Assembly: GCF_021917145.1 (NCBI RefSeq)
Contig: NC_061063.1
Coordinates: forward strand, 5,646,510-5,710,509
DNA from: Hypomesus transpacificus
Lineage: Eukaryota; Chordata; Actinopteri; Osmeriformes; Osmeridae
Direction of reading: 5' to 3'
Length of the DNA stretch: 64,000 bases
A program made the position numbers and the translations under genes. Below, in pieces: positions 23,556-48,532 of the stretch (position 1 is its first letter; every line of letters begins with the position of its first letter). The notes under the pieces are model-generated. The model had not been told where the DNA came from. It ran no database searches and saw only the letters and a program-made list of their open reading frames with translations.

Positions 23556-23601
<46 letters not shown>

Positions 23602-26330
23602 CTTAGACTGGGTTGAAACACACACACACACATCATGCCTTTGTCAGTACTCAGCACAGGAAGCAGCATTGTGCTGTGAATACAACACTAAGGATTTGCA
23701 GATGTATGGACTGACATCCACTCTTCAGGAGAGGCTCAGAACCCCCCCCCCCCTCCCAACACACACACACACACCATCTCATATCTAACCCTGAGACCCC
23801 ACAAACACTCATTACCCCCCCAATCCATCATACCACCACACTGTCACAAGGTGCCTTTCTCCCTGTGCCAGTCTTGAGTCAATACGGGATCTCTGCCTCT
23901 ACCCCCCCCAGCCCGCCACACACACACACACACAGGCATACAAACAAATACATACACACACCTGCGAGGTGCCAGGTGTTACTGACAAATGCAAAAGAGA
24001 TTGCAGAAGAAGTGTGTGGGATGTGTCCATGGTTCGGGACCCCCCCCGCGCCTCACGTGGAGGAGGTGGCGAGCGGCCGGGATCAGACCTGAGCCCGCCG
24101 GGGAGCACCTCCCTCTCTCTCCGACTCTGCCTGCCAACTCAAGAGGAAGCGGACAGCTCCAATGCAGTTACCCCACTCCCGAACCCTTCCCCTCCACAGG
24201 CCTGCCCCAGCTGAGCTGCCTCATGAGACAGACAGTATGGCACTGTGCACACTTGTGCAGTACAGCCCCCCTCTCACTAGTGATGTTGTAATCCCTCACT
24301 AGGGCTGTTGCATAGAGAGAGAGCAGGGGGGGGCTGGTGGTCTGTCCTCAATCTGATGGATGGACAGACTTTAAAGGTTGATCTTCAGCTCTCCATGCCC
24401 CTACTTTTTTCTTCCACTTTGCTCTCAATCTTTCTTTTCTCCCAAGAGAGTGCCTTGGAGAATGGGATAGTATTTCCGGAGGATGCTATGGGCATTTAGT
24501 GGTGGAGAGAGGCTGAGCTCTGGTACAGAAGATGTTGGAACTGAGACTAGTTGAGCTGAAACACTGACATGAGTTAAATGTATGACCCAGTGTTTGACCT
24601 CCAGCCCAGGTAACAAAGCCCTCAGAAGCCTTTCTGTGTTTGAAATGATTTTCCATTTCTTCTTCTGTGTTTAGGAGAATTTTGGAGCCCGAAATGAACA
24701 AAGAGGATGGAATGAGATTGTGCCTTTGTTTTGGATATGTGACATGAACCCCCTACACACATTCACACACACACATTCACACACACACATAATTGTGGTG
24801 GGCCCAGACCTCATACACTGCCATCTTGCCTTCTTTTTACAGAACAAGAAAAAAATATGAAACTGAATCAACACATACATAGGCTACATATAAATATATA
24901 TATTTTACTTGAATATATATTCAATACAAATCTTATATTTCACAAAGCTATTGTTTGATATGAAATGAGGAGAATTATTTTTAATGATAGATTTATGAAG
25001 TTCTTATGACAGCCTGGTCTACTCTCCTTACCTTCATTTGTGAAGGTGGACACAGAAAAGGGTCCCTGTTTTTAGGTCAACTGAATCAGAAAACGTGTAT
25101 TATATTGTAAGAACAAATATTTGTGTTCAGGGCAGGGATGGATAGATAGATGGATGGAAGGGGTGGAAGTGAAAGCATGTTAAAAAATCCTTATGGGAGC
25201 AAGTTGAATCATGAACCATGTGGACCTGAGATGTGGCTCCACACTTGCAGGCTGGAAGGGTCTTTTTGAGCCCAATGTGCTGGTCTTTGACAAACAAGAA
25301 CATGAACCCCACATCCTGGCCCTGCAGTGGTGGACCTGGACCATGCTTCTTCGTACACCAAGATCTTCATCCACACTCCAGCATCTCCTTGCTGTACGTG
25401 TGTGTGTGTGTGTTTGCCTGTCTGTCTGTAATGGGCCTGGCCCACCAAGTGAGGCCCCTGTTTGTTCTGGAGAGTATGGAACGTGACATCATGCCTGACG
25501 TACCCCCACGCCAGCCGTCTCGCTGGCGGAGGAATGTGTCATCGTAGAAACCACCTGTTGCCCACGCAGGATGTGACATCACAAAAACCCTGCGGGGAAA
25601 GGGACTTCCCATGATGGGGAGGAAATTCGTCTGCGTGTGTAAACCACCACCCTGATCAAACACACTCATGTTCTACAGTCTAGTGGGAGGGTTGGTGCTT
25701 ATGATATGTTCCAGCCAGCTTGTATTTTAACAGTCTCCCTCAATATTTCTATTGTTCTAATATTCTTTTTATTTTTCAAATTTATTACCGTTGTTACAAT
25801 TAATATTATGATTATCATTAACATAACTTTTCATATTTGATTGTTTGTACCCTTTCCCTCAGGCCTCTCCCTTATTCCATTGCCTTATTGAATTTGGTGC
25901 ATCTTGAAGTAATTGTTTGACGCGCTCTTCTCCAGTCTTATCGTCCATCTTAACCATTAGCTGTCTAGTCATCCTCATTGGCGCGGGTTGGTATGTGTAG
26001 TTGTGGAAATAAGGAAGGGTCATATTATTATTATATCACATTACCATCATATTTTAAATATTCCCGTTTTTGATATTGTGTATATATCTTTTTTTTCCAT
26101 TTCGGGGGGACTTACTCATTAAGAAAAAGACTTGTATTTTGTTGGACCGGTGTATTATTTGAACATTGTTTTCCACCTCGCTCCCGTTTCCCCTGTCATC
26201 CCAGCGGTTACTTAACACTGTTTAGAGAAATGAGATTGAGATGACATCACGAGGACACATTCACACTTTTTGTTTCTCTTGTATTTCTTCTATTATTTGT
26301 AATTAAATTGTAATCAGGGTTCATTAAAAC
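23484..26330 (+). other. erf: erf 3' untranslated region (inferred)
   Basis: No coding content was recognised. The first 500 bases hold CA runs (23558-23600, 23760-23773, 23921-23934). The last 700 bases are AT-rich. ATTAAA words at 26302-26307 and 26323-26328 are plausible end signals and are followed by GTGTGTCTCTGTGTCC. Confidence 0.5.
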
Positions 26331-26650
26331 AGGTTAAATGGACGTGTGTCTCTGTGTCCTTCATAATTAATTTAGGTGGAAATTAGGATTCAGTGAACAT
26401 TAAGTCCGTCCAAACCTCTGGTGTGGTACTATAAACTTCAGTTCAGTGGTTGTTTTACAAAGGTTACCTATGATTGAACCTATTTTTACAATCCACCGAA
26501 CTGGAGGTTTCTACACTGTCCAGTCCTCACATTGTTTACACTTTTCATGTGGGTGCTACTCCTTAGACGACGAGAGAGCCGTTGAGTTTTCAGCGCATTC
26601 CGGCTTGAACTGCTTGTACTTGTGAAAGTCCAATGTTGTTTTAAAGACTG

Positions 26651-26664
26651 CTGCCATCTGCTGG
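26651..26664 (-). promoter_or_regulatory. CTCF-like motif between erf and cic
   Basis: The minus strand reads CCAGCAGATGGCAG, a close fit to the CTCF core consensus. It lies about 320 bases past the likely erf polyadenylation site. Confidence 0.4.
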
Positions 26665-28976
26665 ACATTTGCGGCACTGACGTCTCAAGACTCGAGACAA
26701 TCTGTTCTATCCTCTCTCAGTTCTTTGATCATATCATAGATCTATCAATATGTGTTCAAAACTAATTACACTGCTTGTTGACTTTCAATCCATCAAATAA
26801 CCACTCTTGATCTGTGCTAACATTAGGAAACTTAAAATGGAAGAATGACTTATTCATGGCCTAGTCATCCCTGTCTCCACCCCCCCTCCACAGCTGCAAC
26901 AGTCCCTCCTTTTTCAAGAGCCTTTCCAGAGACCAGCCTGTGGGCTGCCTTCTTATAGTTCTCTATCTGTGTTTTCTATCACTTTGTCTCACTGTCACCT
27001 CTCATTGGCCTCACTATCACCTGATCTCCCTCTGCTCCACGCTTTCCTATCTGCTCTCAGCCAATTGTATACCACCGAGCTCACCAGGAGGTGCGTTCCA
27101 CAATGGTTGATTGACAGGTGATTCTGGGTCCCTGCTGGGAGGTATTGTGGAATGCGGAGGCAGGCCTTGATGGAGGTGCAGGGTTCTTGAGAGGAGTCGG
27201 GGGCTGACCCGAGGAGAGTGAGATGACAAAGGTGGCTAATCGTGGGCCATTGTTGAGAAAGACCTGGGTGAGAACGAGCCGCCTGACAGCCAGCCCCTGG
27301 CCTTTCAGGACACACACACACTCAACCTGAGCAGGGGAACACTCTGGAACTGAGAGGAAGCCCCTACAGACCATCTACAGATGCTTAAAACGTGAATGAA
27401 CTGGCATCAACTGCCACTCTTGTTGCTACGCAACTACTGCAATTGTGGTTGCTAGTTGAGGGTCTGCAGACCAGACTGGGTGGACTTGTGATACTGCTGC
27501 GGAGACAGGCTCTGGACTTTTTCAGGCAGAGACTGAAGTTTTGTGGTTGGATTTGTTTTCTTGTTTTCTGCTATACGGGCACTGACGGCAAAAAGGTTGC
27601 CACTGAGGTGTAGCCATAGATCTCTGTAACCTTTCTCGAGGTGTTAAAAGCCTTTAAGCCACTTTGTGTGTGTGTGTGTGTGTCAATGTGACATGTGGAT
27701 CTCTGACAGATACCAGTCTGTGCATGTACGCTATAGTCATGCAATGTTCTTCCAGTGTGCAAGGGTTGCTAAGTCTGACCAAGCAACAGTGTGTGTGTGC
27801 GTGTGTGTATTTGGGGAGAGAGATTGACCTGGTGTACATGAGTGCAAGCCCTATCCCAGTAATTGGGATTCATTACTGTGTCATGTGAAGAGAGGACACT
27901 GAGCTGTTTCTAACAGTTACCATTGGATCTCTTGCCTGCATGTCTGTACATGTTCACTCTGAGGATATGCCACGTGGATAGACATTTCACACACACACAG
28001 ACATATCGTTTATGCACTCGAATCATTCATATTCATCTTTCCCTCACACACAGACATAAACATCCAAGGTTGTGGGATCACTGAGCGATGGAAGTTGCGG
28101 CAAGCTGAATGTGTTTGTGCAATGTCTTTGTCCTACAGTGTAAGTGTATCGCTGGACTGTACGCTCAGTCTCATAGTACTTCAGCTCTCTAACTGTCTGT
28201 GTGTGTGTGAGTACAGATGATGAAATCTCTCCTCAACACTGCGCCTCTCCTCATCAGTTGTCCTGCATTTGTTTGATGTGCTCGACACGGTACATGCATG
28301 ACGAGAGCTCTCAGAGACTGCAGTACGCTACTATCAGGGCGTGGAGCTGGCGGGTGGGCATGAGCCACGAAACAAAAATGTCTGTGTTAGTGAGTACGAC
28401 CAGTTTACATGTGTGAGAGGAGCGCCGAGCCTGAAAAGCTACACCAAGTGGGTGGGTGCCTCTCCTTCTGGGAGAATGTGTGTGTACACTAGGACACCCG
28501 TTAGTGTGAGTGTGTGGAATTACACGTACATGTTGCGTAACACCGTAGCATGTTCAAACTCTGTGGTGGCTGGCTGCGTGAGAAGCCTGCAGTGCTGCAG
28601 CAGCGGAACCCAGATCACTCGCCATCTGTGTACAGACCGTGCACATCTGTGAGCCTGTGCATATGAATGTATGTCGCACTGCAACAAAAACATCTTCACA
28701 CTCTCATAGAGCTGTATGAAATTGACTACCTATCTGAGTTACAAACAGTAGAGAAATGTATAAGTGGGTCAGTCCCTCAGGAAAAGTAATCCGAGGTTAA
28801 GACGCTCGACCCTTCCTGTTTGGCTCAGCTGATGGCAACAAGCACGATGACCTCATCGCACTACTTGGTCATTGGCCTAGAGACCCTCTATCACTTGGCC
28901 AATCACGAGATGATTTGGTGACGTTAGCTTAAAAGTCTGCTCAGGTTGTAACGGGGAGGCGGGCTCTAGCCTGCGC

Positions 28977-28984
28977 TGACGTCA
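28977..28984. promoter_or_regulatory. Palindromic cAMP response element TGACGTCA
   Basis: A full CRE palindrome, with a GGAGGCGGGC GC-box-like word about 20 bases before it. It lies about 0.6 kb upstream of the inferred cic start region. Confidence 0.35.
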
Positions 28985-29540
28985 AGCACAACTCAAGGAC
29001 CTCTGTGGATTGCCTGATTTAATGTACATAAAGAATAATATGAAGACAGTTAACATAAGCAGAGATACATTTCAGACGAGAATAAGAAGACCTTGTTGCG
29101 TTTTAGACCTGCCAATACCAAACTCAACTGTCATTTAGTTCGATTTTTTTTTCATCCCCTCCCCTTTTCACCTGCTGATTTATGAATTGTCTTTGTGCTA
29201 GCTCTGATGTAAGCTACAGGTTTACAGTTGTTCTCGCCAAAGGTATCCCTACGTTACGACAACCGCTAACCCAATAGTTGACAACACGGCATCTCCCAAA
29301 TCACCCGTCTGTAAGCATCTGTTTACCTGTCTGTCACTATCTCTGCGAGTTAGTAGATGGGAAACAAGCAGATACATTTTTCTTTCATTTCCCCGCCTAC
29401 CTCTTGTTGCAGACACTCCTATTGGGTACCGCAGAGCAGCTCCTAAACAGCTGTTCCATGTTTTCCCACAGTATGATTTGACTGCATGCGATGTCCATCA
29501 AATTTACTTTAGCGTGTAGCTCCACCCGTGGAGTTTGTCT

Positions 29541-29640
29541 CAGGGATATTATTGGCTACTGTACCCATTCGTGTTCTCTGATTGGCTACTCGGACTAGTT
29601 GTCAAGGCTCTGTGCTTCATTCACCATTTTGAGACTGTAG
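29541..29640 (+). promoter_or_regulatory. cic: Putative cic promoter with paired inverted CCAAT boxes
   Basis: The decamer ATTGGCTACT occurs at 29551 and again at 29581, exactly 30 bp apart. ATTGG is the inverted CCAAT box bound by NF-Y, and pairs about three helical turns apart are typical of TATA-less promoters. No TATA box is seen. A good splice donor follows at 29795. Confidence 0.4.
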
Positions 29641-29794
29641 TGTAGAATGAAAAAGCAGTAGTTTTCCTCCTTTTAAGTTGCTTTGCCGAGGAAAATGACA
29701 GCACGTTAATTGTCAACCGCGGACTACAACCTATTCTGTACTATTTCCTACTGACTCAATTGATGTCTGACCTACATATAAAATAACTGTTCGG
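29620..29794 (+). other. cic: Putative non-coding first exon of cic
   Basis: The right boundary is a strong donor (TCGG|GTGAGT). The matching acceptor would be TTCTATCAG at 32553-32561, giving a 2.77-kb intron before the coding exon. The left boundary is a guess placed downstream of the CCAAT pair. Confidence 0.3.
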
Positions 29795-32561
29795 GTGAGT
29801 AGCCTGCATCCTATAAACATTTCTTCTGCAGTAGCCTACTGCAGTAGACGTTTCTGCTTTGTTGAGCATGCTACGTTGTTAGACGTTTGCTTCACAGGTC
29901 AGCTATAAATAATCCTTATTATAATGCTATTCACTAGTTAATAGTATTCTGCAAAGATAATTAAAGGAAATATTGGACACGGTGGTTCATTGAAAAGGGA
30001 GCGGTACGAGTGGTTATGTGGACTAGTAAGCATACAAACTTTTTCCCTTGAAATTATTCATCGCCATAACCATTAGACTTCCTAGAACTGTTTTCGCTCG
30101 TTGCGTTAGGAAGCTTTAGGCCAACGGCTTTTCACACCTTACTCCTACGTCCAGTTGTCATTTCTATTCGATTCTTCTCGTGATTCAAATGTAGGTTGCC
30201 GAATCTATCATTCCCATGCCTTGCGGGCCTTGTTTTGATGTTACAATTCTTACTTTTGTAACTTAATGTAAAATGTAACAAATTTACACGCGCCAGGAGA
30301 ATTGTTATAAAGTTGCGCCTAGTCTCGAGCTCCACGTTAAGAGGACTGTCAATTTAGATTTTCCAACTATTTACTTTGTTCTCAGTCTACAGCCGGATTG
30401 TTCAAGTTGCCCTAGCTGTTGCCTATTAATGATCGTACTTTTAGTGAAAATGAACTACGTGTCAGCGCAAGATGTGCTTATACAGGCCTATCGTACCGTA
30501 AACTTGTCTAGAAAGGCACGATTTCTCCGATTATGTTTATTGACTAAATATTTTACAAGCGGCCTTGGAGTAGTTAGGCCTGCGTCACGGACCGGAGGGC
30601 CCTGTTCTGTAGTAAGCAGATTGTAATCTCCAAAACACTACGACCAATACGGGAGGTTGACACATACGGTACTATGCAGCTCAACTCAGACAGTCGGCTT
30701 TCTTGACATCGTTGTTGTAGCCTATTTCTATATAACTGTTGTTAGACCTAGTTTTAAGGTATTGTAAGCTCGTGATATTTCATGGGATAGGTTGTTTGCG
30801 TTTGTTCAAAAGCCGGTTCACGTTGTCAGCGATGCACTTTGTGCTGTACGAACTATAAAGTAGTTGTTAGCATAGGCCTACCACATCATTCAATACTACA
30901 GTAGGCTACTCGTTAGCATTATGTACACATCGGGATCAGCGTGTAGACACAGGCCAGAAATGTACTTTAGTGACCATGTTATAACACACTCAGACCCGCT
31001 CTAGAATACGCAACAGGGCTAAAAAGACTCCTTACCCTTTGATAATTTTTCTGAACTATATCTCATTCAGTTTATGTAAGAACAGCTGCATTGTATCGCA
31101 ATCTTTCACAATGACTGAGGAACACAGTGCACTTATAAAACAACAATGGGGATCCTTTTAGCGTGAGAAAGTGTGTCAGTTCATTTCTTTATGATGGCTG
31201 TTCTGTGAATACAATCTCATCATACCTCCTAAATAACATTTACATGTAGGCCAACAGGAATAGGCTGCATACTGATACCGACAAGGCGTATAGGCTTCCT
31301 TATCAAGCAAGGTTGTGAATATGTGTGGGTGTGGTGAAGAGTAGTTACGGAGATGCCTAGTCAGACAGATATGAAAGAGAATGCCATACATTCAATAGTG
31401 ATGTGACCAGCATTTGAAGGCTGCCACTTTCAGTAAACACTGACTTGCATGAACAGGCAGACTCACACATTTTGATAAGATATTCAGTTCAGTGAAGAAT
31501 GTATTCCGTTTCTTTGATCCAGAGCACATTACTTTGTGCTATTTCAAGTTCTTTCTTGAACCTATGTAGTCATGTGTGCGCTTTGTTTGATTTCGAGAAC
31601 GTGGATACCTTATTTGCTGACAAGTCATGTTGTAGTGTCATGAATCATGATGTGGTGTTGTGGCATCTTACTGAAACTCCAAGCAGGATGGAAACTCAGT
31701 ATTGGAGTAAATGAGCCATCTTATCCACTCAGTAAACTAGACCTACCCTTACTACTACCTACTAATAAGAAAACAAACAAACTGGTTTGCTTTGGCTGGC
31801 TTGTTATTTGCACAAGTCAACAACATCTTCCTCTTTTATGAGGAAGGCTAGCAGTGGCTTCCTAGCGACATGGCTAGCAGTGGCTTCCTAGCGACATGGG
31901 GAAATCACAGACGGGAGAGAAAGAGAGAGGATAAGAAACCCACGGAGAAGCAGGAAGTTAGCTAATAGCGCATAACAGGAAATAGCCGTGCTGATTTTAG
32001 GGGCGGATTGGCTGAGCTATAAAACAGATAAAGGTCACTACGGGTGGGGGTGTGGTAGTGGGAGGGGAAGAGAGATCGAAGGAGAGTGAGAAAGGCGAGA
32101 AAGAGAGAGAGAGTGCTCTAGAAATGCCAGTGAACTAGGAATTCCCCCACCTCCTCCTCCTAGCGCGCGTGTGTGTGAGAATAAGTGCTTAGACTAGTCT
32201 GGGCAAGTGTCCCGAAGTGTGTACACTGCTATTCTAGACATGATGTTTTCCAGTGTTACCATGTTCTACTATCCAGCTGGAGGTTTTCACACTGATATAT
32301 TGGGAACGTGTTATTTTTACGTATCATATTAAATGGACTGGATTGTCATACTGTGAAATGTTTAGTTACTACTGAGGTGTAATGATTTTGTAAGGGATAA
32401 AGTCCATCACTTCAACCCTGAAATTGTGAAATTTGTAAGCAAACAAATTACTGAGCAAATCTTTCATTTTCAACAAATATTCAGATTTTGGTGTTAATGT
32501 TAACTTTGGGATATATGTTGTTTTGAAGAAGTTAATCATTGTCATTGTCATCTTCTATCAG
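29795..32561 (+). other. cic: Probable 5' UTR intron of cic
   Basis: AT-rich sequence with no recognised exon. It holds a perfect 26-bp tandem duplication (31846-31871 and 31872-31897). The last 600 bases become purine-rich (GAGAGA tracts at 31918-32115). Confidence 0.35.
31846..31897. repeat. Perfect 26-bp tandem duplication
   Basis: Two identical head-to-tail copies starting GGCTAGCAGTGGCTTCC, without spacer or mismatch. Confidence 0.95.
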
Positions 32562-32723
32562 GGTGTGTTTGGGAAAGGAGAGAGCGAAGGTAACTGAATG
32601 AGAATAAAGTACGGGATGAGACAGAAGAGAGGGGCAAGGAGAGAAGAAAAGTAAAGAAAGAGAGAGACACCGTCAGTGTCCCGGTAAACAACCAACCACC
32701 GGGCTGACCAATCAGATGACAAC

Positions 32724-44937
<12,214 letters not shown>

Positions 44938-45985
44938 GGGTCCCGCCAGGGGAGAGAAGGTGGAGGAGCGGAGAGAAAAGAGAGAGACTGTGTAAAAAGT
45001 GAGGAATGAGTGTTGACCCCCGAGCATGTCCTTGTACGCGTGGTAACAGGACTCGCTGTGGCGTCAGCGCTACACCGGCACTACACTTAGCACATTTGTA
45101 GTTTGTATTTGAACACAGAGGCTTCTCTCTCTCTCTCAAACACACACCATATATTCACACAAATATTGATATACACATGCTCACACAGCTTGGTGCAATC
45201 TCTGGCGTGTACAAGGCTCAGCCACACACACACACACCTCCCACCAAGTAAATCAGACTGTTACTATGGGATGGCATGCCCAAGAGCTGTCACCAGAACC
45301 ACACACACGGCACTTTGTCACTGGTGCAGAGGCAGGATGCAGGATGCCAGCTCTCTGATGCCATTGATTTGACCCCCTCCCCCACCCCCCACCCCCCACC
45401 CCCCACCCCCCCCATTCAGCCCGGTGGGGGGAGGGGCAGGATTTAATAACCTCTGACCTCCAATGATAATTCCACAGCCCCTCTATGCTGCAAAACAAGA
45501 CAGCACTGAACTGGACACACACACCTCTCTCCGCACACACTTCACACACAAACACAGTCAGTAAACCCAATCTCATCTGACCAAGCCACTGCAATGGCCT
45601 GCACAGTTATAGGGACTGTATAAAAATGTTAAAGAGACTTGAACATGGATCGACCTCCTCCATTTCCTCCTCCGCAGAGATTAAATGTAACTCAGTGTGA
45701 CTGACCAATCAATTACCTTGTTCATTGCCATGACAACTGACATGGTGAGCTCCCCGTGGCTGGATGTGATGCAGTGTGTTGGAGTTTCAACCTCATGGCC
45801 ACCGATCCTGTCTAAAGAAGCAGAGCAACGAAACCAATCACCAGTTGACTCCCCCTAGCAGAGCACAGGGAAGACCAGACAAGGAGGTTTGTCCACCGTG
45901 ATTGGCCGGTCCAGATTGATTCGCGCCACTGGCAACCACAGACTCGGCCAGCCCTCAGAGAATAAACTGGCATACAACAAAACAA
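44938..45985 (+). other. cic: cic 3' untranslated region (inferred)
   Basis: Holds a (CCCCCCA)n block at 45374-45413 facing GGTGGGGGGAGGGG at 45423-45436. AATAAA at 45961-45966 is the most likely end signal; a weaker ATTAAA lies near 47642. Confidence 0.5.
45961..45966 (+). terminator. cic: Polyadenylation signal AATAAA (cic)
   Basis: First canonical hexamer after the cic stop codon. Confidence 0.45.
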
Positions 45986-48100
45986 AGCGAGATAGCTAGA
46001 TTTTTAAAACAACCTTCCTTCATCATTCACCCAGTGGATATGTTGCTTTCTCTCGTGGTTCTGCCGTGAAAATAACATGTTTCATGTGGCCTGTTGCTCT
46101 TGTGGCTCTAAATGGTGTTTCTCCAGTATAAACTGTTTAGAAGGGGGCCCGAAAGCGCCTTTTGTCCTGCTCATGAGGAGTTTATTTCTGGCCGTTCCGC
46201 CCCCTCTCCTCCCATGACTTGTCACTAGGCTCACCAAGGAGGGTGCAGGGAGTGCTTGTTTTTAAACGTCAAAATCAGGTGTTTGCACAACATGTGGTCT
46301 CTGACTGCAATTAAAAATCAGGAAAGTATTGTTTTTAGAGATCGTTTTTAGTACAATTATAACCTTGTTCTGTCGTGTTAACAATCTCCCTCATTCTTCC
46401 ACTCGGAGACCCCTTCCCCACCTCCTTTTCCTCATTCTCTTTCTCTTCCATATCCACCTCTTCTCCCTCCTTCTCTTTGTCTTCTCCCTCCTTTTGCACC
46501 TCGTCCGGCTTTGCTTCTCGTCCTGGTGTTGTCCTTCCCTTTGTCCTCTTCCTCCTTTTCTCCCTCATCCTCCTTCCCCTCTTCATCTTCCTCCTGTTCT
46601 ACCCCCCTGTTCTTCCTCCTCGTGTCCTCTTTCTCTCTCTCTCTTGCTCTCTGTTTCTCCAATGTGGTTAGAAAGTGCCCTTCAGCCCTGGTTCCAGGGT
46701 GAGCATGGTTCTTTAGCTCAGGATGGCTCTGGTTAGGGTTCCATCAGGGACAACACATCCTAGACCAGCAAAGGGGGGTGTTCTCTAAAGCCCCCTTTTC
46801 CTCCTCCAACTCCTTTTTCCTCCTCTCCCACTCCTTCCTGCTTCCTCCCTTAGTCACTTTATTTCTCTCCCAGTAATGGTGCAATAGGACTTTCTGAATG
46901 GGTGATAAGTTATTTGGGTCTGTGCCATAGATATTGACAGTACAGTGGACCCACTACAGAAACGCTGGTGTATAGAAGAGGAAACCTCAGAAATAATCTA
47001 CTATTGAAGAGATTATAGAAGGCGAGTATGTAATTTACTAAAAGTCAAAGAAAATTCAAATAGCACTTTTGCCTCTTCACGCATTTGGCGAAGAATGGGG
47101 GTAATTATTATATGGGTATATCTTTATTTCTCTGTGTAAACAGTTGGATGTGTGTGTGAAAAATATATATTTCCATAATATGTGCATATAGAGGGTGTGT
47201 GTGTTTGTGTGTGTGTTTGGGCTCATGCATTCACAGTATGGACGTTGACTGACCCCTTCTGGTTCTCTCACACTGCGTACAATAATACATTATCAACCTT
47301 ATTACATATAGTTTCTATGGTCACACAAAGACTATTGAATGCTCTCTTGACTGTTATAGTGTCAGGTAATTCAGGATTAAACACAATTTATCAGTTATTC
47401 AAATGCCAACAGGTGGAAGTCTACTTGACATGCGTTATACATGCATGTGCACACTCACACACACATGCACAGACATATACACACACATGTATGCGTGTCC
47501 ACCGTATGATTGTGCTTAAAAAACTATCCTTACTTTGGAGAAGGAATTTTAGAATGAGAGAGATGGGTGTAAGCTCATAAACAGGCATGTTGACCATGTG
47601 CAATATTTCTAAACAAAAAAAAACAACAAAATATTGAAAACATTAAAGACCTAACACAATATTCTTTGTTGCTTGTGCTTTATTCTGAACGTCATGGTGA
47701 TCTGGCGTTTGTCGTACAGTTTGTTGTTAGGAGGCTAAAAGAGAGAAAAATAAGAAAAAAACGGTCCGAAACATGTAGCAGAGGCTACAGACATCCAGTG
47801 ACTAATTTGCTTCTAGGTGTAAGTAGTAAGGTCTGTAACTACACTATTGTCAAGACATGGGTGGGTTACCAAATTACCTTGAAATGTACAGCTGACAGCT
47901 GATATCAACGAAACGGGTCAAACTGGATGGAGTAGGCCTATATTATGTACCTAGTTTCCATCTCTAACCAAATCTACTGTAGGCTACATTTCTCTGCACC
48001 CCTTTGTGAGGAATTCTATTTTTAACATGGTAGAAATAACAGGAGAGAGAGCGCCATCTCCGGTGTAATTTAAAAGTGACATTCTAACCGTGTAGTTGTT
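45986..48100. other. Intergenic spacer between cic and gsk3a
   Basis: No gene recognised. A strongly pyrimidine-rich tract (TCC/TCTT) covers 46380-46660, and short CA/GT runs occur near 47195-47218 and 47452-47487. Confidence 0.55.
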
Positions 48101-48357
48101 TTCTTTCTCAGAAGACAAGACGGCCAGACCTAGGCAGCAGCAACCGTCAACTTCATATCCCAGGAGGCAATGCGATCTGTCAGTTCCTAAGGTCTACTAG
48201 CCCAGACAACCTGCGAAAGGGAGGACTCGTCGGTGCGGCGACAATTCTGTCGGTCTTTCAACGATTATTGTTGTTAAAATAGAGGCATACATTAAAATTC
48301 AATTGGGTAGAAGTAGAGCATACCAAGCCTCCCGCCCCGCTACCCCTGCACAGAGAT
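48101..48357 (+). promoter_or_regulatory. gsk3a: gsk3a promoter / 5' UTR region (inferred)
   Basis: GC content rises after 48110 and no intron is needed before the start codon. The transcription start is not defined by any clear core element. Confidence 0.3.
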
Positions 48358-48532
48358 ATGAGCGGCAGCGGGCGGCCCAGAACTAGCTCGTTTGCTGAGC
48401 CACAAGGTGTACCAGGAGCCGCCGCAGCATCCGCTGGATCAGCCGCTGCCGTGGGGAGCAGCACAGGAAAGTCCGGGGTCCCGCAGGCCTCGGGGAGCAG
48501 CTCGTCGGGATGCTCGAATTTAAAGCTGACCA
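48358..48532 (+). CDS. gsk3a: gsk3a exon 1: N-terminal regulatory segment
   Basis: [20 protein letters not shown], then Ala/Ser/Gly-rich sequence to LKLT; phase 1 at ACCA|GTACGT. It is followed by a 1.7-kb intron, the longest in the gene. Confidence 0.9.

Larger units (their letters stand above)
26331..29540. other. Intergenic spacer between erf and cic
   Basis: No gene recognised. It contains short GT runs (27665-27683, 28198-28210), a CTCF-like word (26651-26664) and a perfect CRE (28977-28984) near the probable cic promoter. Confidence 0.55.

Noticed and set aside
26486..26677. Small Ser/Arg-rich minus-strand frame between erf and cic
   Set aside because: Only about 60 codons, no conserved pattern, and it overlaps a CTCF-like word; most likely chance.
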